Below are positions 1 through 8,245 of a DNA stretch of 41,916 nt, piece by piece. Origin of the DNA: Nitrospira sp. (GTDB lineage Bacteria > Nitrospirota > Nitrospiria > Nitrospirales > Nitrospiraceae); the NCBI GenBank assembly GCA_016788885.1, contig JAEURX010000065.1:1-41916 (forward strand), written 5' to 3'. The translations under genes were made by a program, and so were the position numbers. How positions within the stretch are numbered: position 1 is the stretch's first letter; the number at the start of each line of letters is the position of its first letter. Under the pieces are notes generated by a model. It was not told the DNA's origin. It worked only from the letters and a program-made list of their open reading frames with translations, and made no database searches.

Positions 1-434
1 ACGATTTCGTCGAACTTGCGGGCGATCTCCTCTCGTTTCATCCCCAGGATGGCGCCGCTCATGAAGACGTTGTCGCGGCCGGTCAGTTCGGGATGGAAGC
101 CGGTGCCCACTTCTAACAGGCCGCAAAACCGACCGTTGATGAGCGCACGGCCCGCGGTCGGTTCCGTCACACGGGAGAGAATCTTCAGCAGCGTGCTCTT
201 GCCGGAGCCGTTCGTGCCGATGACGCCGAAGACTTCTCCTTTCTTGATTTCAAAGGAGACGTCACGCAGGGCCCACAGGCTGTCGGGGGCCGATGCGGGG
301 ACGGCGGGGCGCCGTCCAACGAGCCGACGGAGTCCCTGGGCCAGCGCGCCGGCTAACGACCCCGTATGGGCATGCGTTGCCCCTAATTGATAGCGCTTGG
401 ACAGGTGTTCGACGTGAACGGCCAAATCACTCAT
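1..434 (-). CDS. Polysaccharide/teichoic-acid-type ABC exporter ATP-binding protein (3' end outside window)
   Basis: Only the first 144 codons are present; the frame runs off the left edge. The start ATG (complement of 432-434) begins [15 protein letters not shown], typical of the nucleotide-binding subunit of Wzt/TagH-type exporters. A Walker A motif GTNGSGKST lies near residue 80, followed by the family-typical Q-loop region with [17 protein letters not shown] and then [11 protein letters not shown]. These stretches distinguish the surface-polysaccharide subfamily from other ABC ATPases. The gene starts 2 bases after the stop of the upstream acyl carrier protein, so it ends the visible part of a minus-strand operon. 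The protein should energise export of a lipid-linked glycan or glycolipid across the inner membrane. The partner permease and any C-terminal glycan-binding domain would lie outside the window. Confidence 0.9.
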   Translation of the reverse strand, partial: MSDLAVHVEHLSKRYQLGATHAHTGSLAGALAQGLRRLVGRRPAVPASAPDSLWALRDVSFEIKKGEVFGVIGTNGSGKSTLLKILSRVTEPTAGRALINGRFCGLLEVGTGFHPELTGRDNVFMSGAILGMKREEIARKFDEI

Positions 435-436
435 GG

Positions 437-673
437 TCAGCACGTCACCTTGCCGGACAAAAACTGTTTCAGTTCACCGATGTTTTTCATGTCGGCCAGC
501 TCATTGCCCTTGAAGCGAACCCCGAATGCCTGTTCGATTCCGAACATGAGATTGATATGGGCAACGGAATCCCAGCCTTCGATGTCCGACGCGGTCATGT
601 CATCACGCAGTGCGAGTTGATCGTTGTCGAATACCTGACGAAATACTTCCTCGAGTTGGTGGTGTAGGTTCAT
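437..673 (-). CDS. Acyl carrier protein
   Basis: A 78-residue acidic helical protein with the phosphopantetheine attachment motif [10 protein letters not shown] (serine near residue 36), the hallmark of ACP/PCP carrier domains. Length matches stand-alone ACPs. A GAGGAG ribosome-binding site about 10 bases upstream of the ATG overlaps the stop of the MaoC-SDR gene (14-base gap), suggesting translational coupling. It is unlikely to be the housekeeping ACP: it sits in an operon with an FkbH-like HAD protein, a dehydratase-reductase fusion and an export ATPase, and its sequence around the serine (WDSVAHINL) differs from the usual DSLDTVEL of AcpP. The inferred role is to carry an unusual acyl or glyceryl unit for decoration of a surface glycan or lipid. 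Confidence 0.9.
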   Translation of the reverse strand: MNLHHQLEEVFRQVFDNDQLALRDDMTASDIEGWDSVAHINLMFGIEQAFGVRFKGNELADMKNIGELKQFLSGKVTC

Positions 674-687
674 GTTTACGTGGCTCC

Positions 688-2331
688 TCAGTTGGTTGGG
701 ATGGGTTGGCGACCTACTGGTTGTCGGTCATTTGCAGGCGGCTGTTCGTTGCCGTCCGGGCGAGGTGAGGGGTCTCGAGACAGTTCAAATGGCTCCAGGA
801 TCTCCAGTGTGTGAGCCTGGGAGGCGAAACAGATATGCCGCACAATCGACGCGGCGGCCTGCTCGACGTCCATGGCGCCCTGTCGTCCCATGGTCGTATT
901 GGTCTGATCGGTGAATAACTTCGGCGGCCTGACAATCAGCTGATGCACCTTCGGGGAGTGCACTGCCGCCCAGCGGACCAATCCCTCGATCGCACATTTT
1001 GTGGTGACGTACTGTGGAAACTCCACCGGTGGTTCCTTCACAAAGGCCGAGGAGAGCACAACGTTCCACCCTTCCGATTCTGCCAAGGCGCTGAGAAAAC
1101 TGGCCATGGGAACGGTGATGAGTGCCAGGCTTTTTAAAAGAAAGTCGTCAAATTGTGCCAATCGTTCCGGGGCGAACGACAGGGGGCGAATGGGTGGGGA
1201 GGCATTGCAAATCAGCAGGTCCAGTCTGCCGAACCGATTGAGGATCGTCTGTCGTGCGGTCTCGCACCAGTTCACATCCGCCGCGTTGCCTTGCAAGAGC
1301 GTGATGTGAGTGGAACTCGCCCCGAAGCTGGCTCGAATCCGCTCAGCCTCCTGGCTGGAACGATGATAATTCATGACCACGGAGCAACCTTGTGAGGCCA
1401 GCGCTTGAGTAATGGCTGCGCCGAGACCACGACTGCCTCCGATGACCAAGGCCACTCGCCCGATAAGCCGTTCTGAAGGCGGAAGCAGTTCGGTCATCCG
1501 ACGGAGTGAGGGCTGTGGTGAATCCTGGCGTACGAAGGCCCACGTCTGCGCCGTCACGCCGGTTGTAGTCCCCGATGACAGCCTACCGGTGGTGTGCAGA
1601 AGGTCGTAGCGCTCGTCGAACTGTTCAACAACTGCGTCGTAAGTGAATGGTCCCTGCTGGAATTCCAATTCGGGGAAAAACTGGAGCATCAATCGCCAGA
1701 AGACGGCCCGCTTTCCGGGGAGTTCCATGCCCACCAGAAAACTCGCCCACATCATGGCTGCAATCTGGTGTGCCGTTGCACCCTTTCCGGAGAGTCCCCA
1801 TTGGGTGACCACGTGAGCAAACTCTTGCGTATTCGGACCATAGTGCCCCTTCACGCCGGTTCCGGGAATCAGGTCTGCCTTCGTCCGGTCCGCCGCGTCC
1901 GAAATGGAGGGCTTTCCGTGCACGAGCATTGGCTGAGTGGTCTCTTGCCCAGGGGCAAACGTAAACGTCGCCTTCATCATCAAGCGAGTAGCGTCGTATA
2001 GCTTGACCGTCTCACGGTCCGCCGAAGGCACGGAAGCCTCTAGGCGGTACGGTACCCCGACAGCAAGAGGGTTGCGAAACTCGACCGAAAGACTCTGAAG
2101 CCGGTGCTGAGGGCGATTCGAGAGCCGTCCGAGGGACGCCAGCACAGCAAGTATGCCGAATACGACCGGCTCCCCATAGGGAGTTGCCCTCGCATACTCC
2201 TCCGAGAGGTGCAGGGGATTGCGGTCGTGGCTGGCCGCGCTGAACCGGGCCAAATCCTCGCTGGTAAATGAGATCGTGGGGGGGGCAACCCGGAAAGACG
2301 CGGCAGGGCCTTGTGACTCAGGGCTCGCCAT
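688..2331 (-). CDS. MaoC-like hot-dog dehydratase fused to SDR oxidoreductase
   Basis: A two-domain protein of 547 residues. The N-terminal part (about 15-130) has the MaoC signature FSAASHDRNPLHLSEEYAR, with the D-x-x-x-x-H arrangement of R-specific enoyl hydratases. The C-terminal part (about 290-520) is a short-chain dehydrogenase: the nucleotide-binding glycine motif is GGSRGLG and the active-site Y-x-x-x-K is YVTTK, preceded by a serine pair (LSSAF). Together these suggest sequential dehydration/hydration and ketoreduction of an ACP-bound acyl chain, as in beta-oxidation-like or polyketide chemistry. I chose the ATG at 2331 (GGGAG about 7 bases upstream) over a TTG 21 bases earlier. The start overlaps the end of the FkbH-like gene by 14 bases, so the two are coupled. 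The domain calls are secure; the substrate is unknown. Confidence 0.85.
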   Translation of the reverse strand: MASPESQGPAASFRVAPPTISFTSEDLARFSAASHDRNPLHLSEEYARATPYGEPVVFGILAVLASLGRLSNRPQHRLQSLSVEFRNPLAVGVPYRLEASVPSADRETVKLYDATRLMMKATFTFAPGQETTQPMLVHGKPSISDAADRTKADLIPGTGVKGHYGPNTQEFAHVVTQWGLSGKGATAHQIAAMMWASFLVGMELPGKRAVFWRLMLQFFPELEFQQGPFTYDAVVEQFDERYDLLHTTGRLSSGTTTGVTAQTWAFVRQDSPQPSLRRMTELLPPSERLIGRVALVIGGSRGLGAAITQALASQGCSVVMNYHRSSQEAERIRASFGASSTHITLLQGNAADVNWCETARQTILNRFGRLDLLICNASPPIRPLSFAPERLAQFDDFLLKSLALITVPMASFLSALAESEGWNVVLSSAFVKEPPVEFPQYVTTKCAIEGLVRWAAVHSPKVHQLIVRPPKLFTDQTNTTMGRQGAMDVEQAAASIVRHICFASQAHTLEILEPFELSRDPSPRPDGNEQPPANDRQPVGRQPIPTN

Positions 2332-4324
2332 GAGCTGGCTCCCAGGAGGCAACGCTTGTGACGAAGGGATTCGTTATCGTGCCGCTCGCCAGCAGATCGT
2401 AGGTCCAGGTTTCGGCCCCATCGTTCGTGCCGAGTCGCGTGAAGCCTTGTTTGGCATAGGCCTCTGCCGCCATCGCGTTCTTTGCCGTGGGAATGTAGGT
2501 TCCACGAATCGAGGTGCAGCCCAGCTGGAGTGCTCGTTGACACAGATGCTCCAGCATCGTGGCCTCGACCGTACGCCCGATGACACGGCAACTCATGAGC
2601 CACGTGTCGATGTCCAGCGTGTCGCCGTCATGTCGCGCGATCATCACACTCACGAGCCCGTGGTCGGCGTAGCGATCGCGCAGGCGCAATGCAAGATGGA
2701 CGTAACGCGTGTCCCGTACGAAGCCCTCCAGTTGCGGCATGCCATGGCGACGGGTGGTGAGATTGAATTGATTGGTCTTGCCGATGAGCTGCGCAATCCT
2801 GGGCAGCTGGGTCTCCTCAAACGGCGTGACGATGGCGTGCATCTGGAGGCTGCGATAAAAATCCTCGAGGGAGTTCGCGGCAGCTTCCAGGGCCTTAATT
2901 TTGGCGCGGGCTTGATACTGGTTGGTCCGCTCACTGTCTTCGGCTGTCAGGGACGCGGTCTCCAGCAAGAGATACTGTGAGAGCGTCCTGACGTAATAGG
3001 CGGGATCCTCAGGCAGCGGAAGGACATCGACCTGCGGGAGAAACTTCCGCACGAGGTCTCGCTCGACAGGATTGTCGTCGACGAATACCAGCGCGTCCAA
3101 GCCAATTTGGAGTGTGTCGGCGATGGTGCGGATATTCTCCGGCTTGGATTGCCAATTGGCGACGAACAGCGCGATGTCGTGCAACTGCAGCCGCATCTCG
3201 GGATGTTGCTCAAAGGGCTGAACGGCGTCGGCGTGATTGTTTTTCGAGCAGACGGTCAGAATGACGCCTTTACGCTTGAGCTGCAGCAGGTATTCCTGAA
3301 AGGCCACGAACGCTTCGCCTTCGGGACCATGCCCCAATCTGATGCCGGCAAGGCCGTCCTCCGCAATGACACCGCCCCATACGGTGTTGTCCAGGTCGAG
3401 CACGAGGCACTTCCGGCTCAAGCCGAGATCTGCTGCGATGACCGCGGCCGTATGTCTGGCCAGCAGCGGGAGGGCGTCGAGGGCCACGGCCTGCTTCGAG
3501 AGGTTCCAGTAGCGCGGATCGTACCAACGCTGTTTGCCGATGAGCGCCGAGAGTCGTTCACAATCCACGATGGAGACGGCGGTGCCCGCTGCGGCGCCAA
3601 GGCCGGTGTTGACCGCTTGGGTCATCATGTAACGGGATCCAGGAAGTCTGGTGGCGAGATGCCCTGTGGGGATGTCGCAAGGCACGGCGAAGTTGTGCTG
3701 GACGATTCGGGCGCGTGACAGGGTTGTGGCCAGATTCCAGAGTGCGGTCCATCGACTGACTTCCCGTTGCACTTCTTCCGCGGGGTCCGGGCTAAACTCT
3801 GCCAGGTGCAGATCCCCTTCGTGCACCGCCAAGAGTACGATGTCGGGCGCAAACGCGTAGAGGTTACTGGCCGGATCGATGATGTCCTGTTGGTATTGCC
3901 CGTAGGGGCTTTCATACAAGTCGATCCGAATGCCGATTCTCGCCGCCGCAAGGCGCACCATCGCACCGAGTTGAGTCGTGGTATAGCTGCCGGCGATCGC
4001 CACTTTGACTGTTCTCGCAGCGGGCCATACGGTGCGTTGTGCGTTGCGTTGAAACAACGTCCAGCCGGCCTGCCAGGCTGCATAGTCGTCGCCCGCGTCC
4101 ACAAGGGACAGTGCCCAGCGGCATGCTTCCGCATGGTTGCCGATGCGGTCATAGCTTCGGGCAAGTTTGAGGCAGAGGGGCGTAGACGGTGGACTGGTGA
4201 CGGCGTCGAGATACGATTGAATGGCTTGCTCCGTCTTTCCCTGCCGGAGCAGCGCGTCACCGCGAAGCTCCGGTGTGTCGGCGGACGTGGCCGGTCGTAG
4301 TGGCGCGATACCGTTTGGCGTCAT
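2318..4324 (-). CDS. FkbH-like HAD-IIIC protein with GNAT domain
   Basis: A 668-residue protein. The centre (about 305-450) is a HAD-IIIC domain with DLDNTVWGGVIAEDG (DxDxT nucleophile motif, about 310-314), then VCSKNN and VFVDDNPVERD, diagnostic of the FkbH/glyceryl-ACP family. The C-terminal part (about 500-650) resembles a GNAT acyltransferase fold. The N-terminal about 100 residues look like a short helical repeat. Characterised FkbH-type enzymes dephosphorylate 1,3-bisphosphoglycerate and load glycerate on an ACP thiol; a stand-alone ACP lies two genes downstream, which fits. The start is uncertain: the ATG at 4324 gives a 10-base gap after the upstream acyltransferase stop, whereas an alternative 60 bases earlier would overlap it. 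The glyceryl-loading activity is inferred from family and context only. Confidence 0.85.
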   Translation of the reverse strand: MTPNGIAPLRPATSADTPELRGDALLRQGKTEQAIQSYLDAVTSPPSTPLCLKLARSYDRIGNHAEACRWALSLVDAGDDYAAWQAGWTLFQRNAQRTVWPAARTVKVAIAGSYTTTQLGAMVRLAAARIGIRIDLYESPYGQYQQDIIDPASNLYAFAPDIVLLAVHEGDLHLAEFSPDPAEEVQREVSRWTALWNLATTLSRARIVQHNFAVPCDIPTGHLATRLPGSRYMMTQAVNTGLGAAAGTAVSIVDCERLSALIGKQRWYDPRYWNLSKQAVALDALPLLARHTAAVIAADLGLSRKCLVLDLDNTVWGGVIAEDGLAGIRLGHGPEGEAFVAFQEYLLQLKRKGVILTVCSKNNHADAVQPFEQHPEMRLQLHDIALFVANWQSKPENIRTIADTLQIGLDALVFVDDNPVERDLVRKFLPQVDVLPLPEDPAYYVRTLSQYLLLETASLTAEDSERTNQYQARAKIKALEAAANSLEDFYRSLQMHAIVTPFEETQLPRIAQLIGKTNQFNLTTRRHGMPQLEGFVRDTRYVHLALRLRDRYADHGLVSVMIARHDGDTLDIDTWLMSCRVIGRTVEATMLEHLCQRALQLGCTSIRGTYIPTAKNAMAAEAYAKQGFTRLGTNDGAETWTYDLLASGTITNPFVTSVASWEPAHGEP

Positions 4325-4334
4325 CCAGATTTTC

Positions 4335-4976
4335 TCACATGTGTTGCGGCATTGTTTTAAGTGGAGCGGGCGTCCGCGACACATGTGGAAGTCGGATCAT
4401 GCGCGGAGCTTCGGCGAAGACCCGGGCTCCAGCCGGAACATCGGACATGACCACGACATTTGGTCCGAGTACCGCACCCTCGCCGACTGTGACCGCGGCA
4501 AAGATGACCGCGCCAGGTCCCACTTCGACGCGGTTCCCGAGGTGAGGGCCCTTGTGGAGGGTTTTTGCTCCTCCATACCCCGCTCCGATCGTGGCATTGT
4601 GCCGGATAAGACAGTCGTCGCCGACGACGGTTTTCCAGTGAAACACCAGACCATTTTGGTGCGCCAGCAATAATCTGCGCCCGAGCACGACCGTCAGCGG
4701 AATCTCAATGCCGTAGGTGTTGCGAACGTAGCGGTAGAGCATCCGGTAAAGCCTGAGTAGGACGGTCCTCAGCATACCTGGGCGCTTGTTCGAGACCCAG
4801 GTGCCAAAGCGATGGACTGCAATCGCGCGAAATCCGGGCATGGTCCAGTCGCGATGGTTGACGGCCCAGTCTTCTGATATCTGCTCGATCAGCTCCTGTA
4901 CGCTTCGATACAAGCGCAGCAATGGGTTCAGCATGGGGAGTTCCGTGGGGTGAAGCAGTCTTGTCAACGTATTCAT
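4335..4976 (-). CDS. Left-handed beta-helix acyltransferase (serine O-acetyltransferase-like)
   Basis: About 213 residues from the chosen ATG at 4976. The C-terminal half carries hexapeptide-repeat segments (VVGDDCLIRHNATIGAGYG, LGNRVEVGPGAVIFAAVTVG, GAVLGPNVVVMSDVPAG), with the LLAHQNGLVFHWKTVVG stretch typical of CysE-like bacterial transferases that act in glycan or small-molecule acylation. The N-terminal part has the helical FRAIAVHRFGTWV region seen in serine-acetyltransferase-like proteins of capsule loci. No strong ribosome-binding site separates the candidate starts (5120, 4976, 4934). It is the first gene of the visible minus-strand run. Its company (FkbH, ACP, ABC exporter) points to modification of a surface polymer rather than cysteine synthesis. 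Confidence 0.8.
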   Translation of the reverse strand: MNTLTRLLHPTELPMLNPLLRLYRSVQELIEQISEDWAVNHRDWTMPGFRAIAVHRFGTWVSNKRPGMLRTVLLRLYRMLYRYVRNTYGIEIPLTVVLGRRLLLAHQNGLVFHWKTVVGDDCLIRHNATIGAGYGGAKTLHKGPHLGNRVEVGPGAVIFAAVTVGEGAVLGPNVVVMSDVPAGARVFAEAPRMIRLPHVSRTPAPLKTMPQHM

Positions 4977-5748
4977 GTTCCGCCATCGGGCCGATGCGCG
5001 AGGCATCTGTGCCGCTCCATGAGTTCGTTGCGCGTTGGGCTGTTTGTGGCTTGCCATCAGCGCGGCAAGTTTCGACAGGCACAGGCGGCACACATCTGAC
5101 ATCGAAGCGCCGCGATTCATGTCGATGCATTACTGTCAGGGAACGAGTAGCAAATCTTACCATATGTCCAGCATTACTGGACAGTCCAAAAGTGAAGATG
5201 GAAGACGAAATCGTCGTCGCCATCGGATCGGCACGCATGTCGCTTCGAGTAGGACACGCCTTGTGCAGGCTCCGTGTCATTGTGAGGCACTTGCGTCGAT
5301 TCCATGTCACGAGAGACGTTGGGATTAACCACCGATCAGCGTATGCGGAGCATCGCTTGTTCAAGGCACATTGTCGACTGGGGACGTACCTAGGGCACTA
5401 ATTTCATCGTTGATGGTTGCCTGGGTGAGTCGGTGGACTGTCAGGGGGCGGGATGAATGCATGAGGCCCTCCCGCTGTCCTGACCACTTCCCTCCGTTGT
5501 TCCAACTTGTACAACCCTGCTGTTTCGTGACTTGTATGGGAGGGGGGGCCATGGTACTATTCGCCGTCTCACGCTGGGGCCTGGTGAGGGATGCGTTGAA
5601 ATAGTTCAGGCCTGACTCGATGTTGCCTTGCCCGGGAATCTAATCGAAAGCCAGACCCAAGTCGCTCCGTTTTGTCGCGCCTTCGGCCCGTCCTTTCCCT
5701 TTCTTTCCTTCGATCAAGACAATGTCACTACCCAAGAGGAGGACCCAC
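4977..5748. other. Gene-poor stretch between two divergent transcription units
   Basis: About 770 bases with no convincing gene. Short open frames exist on both strands but lack ribosome-binding sites and recognisable sequence. It must contain the promoter of the minus-strand glycan operon and of the plus-strand RRM gene, but I could not identify either confidently. A small perfect inverted repeat, TGTCCAG-CATTA-CTGGACA at 5165-5183, lies in the part upstream of the acyltransferase and could be an operator. The last 100 bases are pyrimidine-rich and form the untranslated leader of the RRM gene. Confidence 0.5.
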
Positions 5749-6069
5749 ATGGGTTCTAAAATTTATGTTGGCGGGTTGCCCTATTCGGCAACCGAACAGC
5801 AGTTAAGTGATTTGTTCGCGGTGCATGGGGCGGTGGAATCCGCCCGGATCATCACGGACAAGTTTACCGGCCAATCGAGAGGTTTCGGATTCGTTGAGAT
5901 GGCCTCTTCTGACGAGGCACAGAAGGCGATTTCGGCTCTCAACGGCTCGGACATGGGTGGCCGGACATTGACGGTCAATGAAGCGCGTCCGCAGGAGCCC
6001 CGTTCCGGCGGTCCTGGACGGAGCGGCGGGGGGTTTAACGATCGCGGGGGCAAGCGCGATCGCTGGTAA
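5749..6069 (+). CDS. RRM-type RNA-binding protein
   Basis: A 106-residue single-RRM protein. RNP2 is IYVGGL at the N-terminus and RNP1 is RGFGFVEM around residue 45. A short glycine/arginine-rich tail (SGGPGRSGGGFNDRGG) follows. This is the compact bacterial RRM family of cyanobacterial Rbp and proteobacterial homologues, which bind single-stranded RNA in the cytoplasm and are often cold-inducible. The start at 5749 is set by a perfect AGAGGAGGA ribosome-binding site at 5735-5743; an ATG 27 bases earlier would put that site inside the gene. The gene stands alone and ends at a strong terminator. Confidence 0.93.
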   Translation: MGSKIYVGGLPYSATEQQLSDLFAVHGAVESARIITDKFTGQSRGFGFVEMASSDEAQKAISALNGSDMGGRTLTVNEARPQEPRSGGPGRSGGGFNDRGGKRDRW

Positions 6070-6090
6070 CGCCCAGTCATGAATCAGCTC

Positions 6091-6125
6091 GGGGCAGTCA
6101 TCCTCAGGGTGACTGCCCCTTTTTT
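6091..6125 (+). terminator. Rho-independent terminator of the RRM gene
   Basis: A perfect 10-bp stem GGGGCAGTCA / TGACTGCCCC (6091-6100 and 6110-6119) with a 9-base loop, followed at once by six T residues. It begins 22 bases after the RRM stop codon. Confidence 0.93.
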
Positions 6126-6291
6126 ATGCCGTCGCATAATCGTGTGGTTGCTGCGACATGGCGAACAGCCTCTGGGACGAGAGGGCGAGGCGTGGTTGTC
6201 GTAGGGGAAGCATCCGCAAAGATGGAGGGAAACGGCTGCCGTAGCGGAGCGGAAGGAGGTGCGCGCCTCCAGGGTGTGGTTCTCAGAATCG

Positions 6292-7020
6292 CTAGTCGAG
6301 GAGGCGAAGAGACAGGTCATCAAAGTAGGTGATGGCGTCTGCTTTCGTCAACAGTCCGATCCGGCCGTTCGCAAAGGTCGTGTCGCAGGCACGGATGAGG
6401 ACGGCGTCGTCATAGAGGGCTTTGATCTCGCATCCCCGCTGCACGACGCGAAGTGTATGCCACCCCGTTGCAGGGAGGGGACGATCGATCTGTTTCACCA
6501 CTTGCGGAACTCCCTTCACGACGCGGTACAGGCGAAGTTTCTGTTCGATCAAACTGACCCGCAGTAGATAGTAGTTCCGATCGTCCACGGCATGCCATAC
6601 GAGGCCGCCGCCGAAATCGGCTTTACCGGCAACCGCGAGGTAGGAGACTTCAAGATCGAGGTTCGTGCTCCCGGTCCCCTCCATGAGGAGAAGTTTGTTG
6701 GTCTGATCCGTCCCTTTGGGTTGCACTTGCGCGAGGACCTGGGACGGGCTTTTGGCGCGATCGGTGATGAGAATTTTCCACTCGCCGGCCGGTCGTCCAT
6801 CGAAGAGCGTTCCAACGATATAGGCGCTCGGTAATGTGCCTGGAGCGGAACTGTCGAATGTCCATTGACGAAGGTGGGCGGGATTCGAGGCAGGGTCCGA
6901 TTGTTCCGCCGGCGATGGTGCGCAGGGGACGAGCAGTCCCACGCCGACGAGGGCCAGGATGCCGCCCGTGAGGCGTCGGAGCTTGGGAAGACTGGTTCCG
7001 GAGTGGGTGTGAGACATCAA
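6292..7020 (-). CDS. Exported laminin-G/DUF1080-like protein
   Basis: A 242-residue protein. The N-terminus has a basic region then a hydrophobic stretch (ILALVGVGLLVPC) compatible with a signal peptide. The mature part has features of a concanavalin-like beta-sandwich: WTFDSSAPGTLPSAY, GGGLVWHAVDDRNYYLLRV, then WHTLRVVQRG and a C-terminal FDDLSLRLLD. Such domains bind carbohydrate or act as passive envelope modules. No catalytic residues can be named. It is encoded alone on the minus strand, 143 bases downstream of the TPR gene. The fold call comes from the W-H-A-x-D-x-x-N-Y-Y pattern common in DUF1080-related proteins; function is unknown. Confidence 0.7.
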   Translation of the reverse strand: MMSHTHSGTSLPKLRRLTGGILALVGVGLLVPCAPSPAEQSDPASNPAHLRQWTFDSSAPGTLPSAYIVGTLFDGRPAGEWKILITDRAKSPSQVLAQVQPKGTDQTNKLLLMEGTGSTNLDLEVSYLAVAGKADFGGGLVWHAVDDRNYYLLRVSLIEQKLRLYRVVKGVPQVVKQIDRPLPATGWHTLRVVQRGCEIKALYDDAVLIRACDTTFANGRIGLLTKADAITYFDDLSLRLLD

Positions 7021-7163
7021 ACGTCCCTGTCCGAGATCAAGCGGGGAGGACTGTACACTAAATGGGGGCTTATGGGCGAGCCATTGCCGAAGAATTTTCT
7101 GCTGGCCGGCGCAGGTTCCTGACTACGTAGACAGACAGGCTTTGTGGCGGAGGGCTCTGGCGG

Positions 7164-8060
7164 TTAGGGCATCTCCAGTTCGCGCAGTTTTGCTTCGGCC
7201 TGCTCGAGCCACCGCCTGTTGGCCGGCGTGTCGAGTTCCAGACGAAGGTATTGCCGCAGTTCCTGTGCCGCTTCCATGCGCTGCCCGATCCCGGCCAGAG
7301 CATTGCCGAGGTTGAGCCGGATCTTGGCGTCGTTGGGACGCAGGTGGAGGGCGGTGCGGAATTCACTGATCGCTGCTTCAGGCTGACGTTTTTCCATCAG
7401 TCCCAGTCCGAGATTGAAGTGCGCATTCACATCGTTCGGCTGGAGGCCTGCGGCGGTGCGATATTCCGCGATGGCCCCGTCGAGATCGCCCGTGGCCTTC
7501 AGGGCGACGCCGAGATTGTTGTGGGCGTTGACGTCGTCGGGATTGCGGCGTAGGACGGTCTTGAATTCGGCGATGGCGCCTGCGGGATCGCCCATTTCCT
7601 TGAGCGCGACTCCCAAATCATTGTGCGCCTTCGAATCCTCCGGCTTTAGCCGCAGGGCCTCCTTGAACTCGATCATCGCGGCGTCATTCCGGCCGATGTC
7701 GAGGAGGGTATTGGCCAAATTGAGGTGGGCGGCGAAATAGTTCGGTTGGAGGCGAAGTGCGTGTTTGAACTCGTCGATGGCCTGCCCGAGATCCCCCTTG
7801 AAGACGAAGGCCACCCCGAGATCGTTGTGGCGCATGGCTTCAGCGTCGGTATCCACCGGTTGGGTGATCTTGTCGGTGGTAGAGACGATCTGTTCTTCCT
7901 CCAGAACCTGCTTGTCTGGCAGGCCGGATTTGGCCGCAGGCTTGTCTGCCGGCGCGGCAACGCACTCAGTTCCGAAGGGCAGGAGTAGTCCGAGGGTCAA
8001 CAGGATGAGGGGAGGATCAATAGGGCGTATCGACGCCGGATGGCGAACACCGTCTCGCAT
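7164..8060 (-). CDS. Exported tetratricopeptide-repeat protein
   Basis: A 298-residue protein. An N-terminal hydrophobic segment (LILLTLGLLLPFG) ending near CVAAPA looks like a signal peptide. Six consecutive 34-residue TPR units follow, recognisable by repeated motifs such as AHNDLGVALKEMG, AHNNLGVALKATG and AHFNLGLGLMEK with acidic or leucine-rich second helices. The highly regular spacing (no insertions) indicates a superhelical protein-interaction scaffold, probably periplasmic. The start is supported by AAGGAG about 7 bases before the ATG. The neighbouring exporter operon lies 185 bases upstream in the same orientation, so read-through is possible but not shown. No partner can be named. 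Confidence 0.85.
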   Translation of the reverse strand: MRDGVRHPASIRPIDPPLILLTLGLLLPFGTECVAAPADKPAAKSGLPDKQVLEEEQIVSTTDKITQPVDTDAEAMRHNDLGVAFVFKGDLGQAIDEFKHALRLQPNYFAAHLNLANTLLDIGRNDAAMIEFKEALRLKPEDSKAHNDLGVALKEMGDPAGAIAEFKTVLRRNPDDVNAHNNLGVALKATGDLDGAIAEYRTAAGLQPNDVNAHFNLGLGLMEKRQPEAAISEFRTALHLRPNDAKIRLNLGNALAGIGQRMEAAQELRQYLRLELDTPANRRWLEQAEAKLRELEMP

Positions 8061-8245
8061 GGGAGGCTCCTTCTACGTAGTCGCATGGGAAAGATGGTGA
8101 AGGGGAAGAATCGGTGTCTGGCCTGTTCGACAATTAGGATGACAGCACCACACGCTGTCAGATAGCCCGATCCCGTCTGAAATTTCAAGTTGAAAGTCCG
8201 CCTGTGGATGTCACCGGGCTCGATGCGAGTGAAGGGGGCGTCCTG

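Noticed and set aside
5371-5604. Small plus-strand frame in the 4977-5748 gap
   Set aside because: Cys/Arg-rich translation with no ribosome-binding site or family resemblance.
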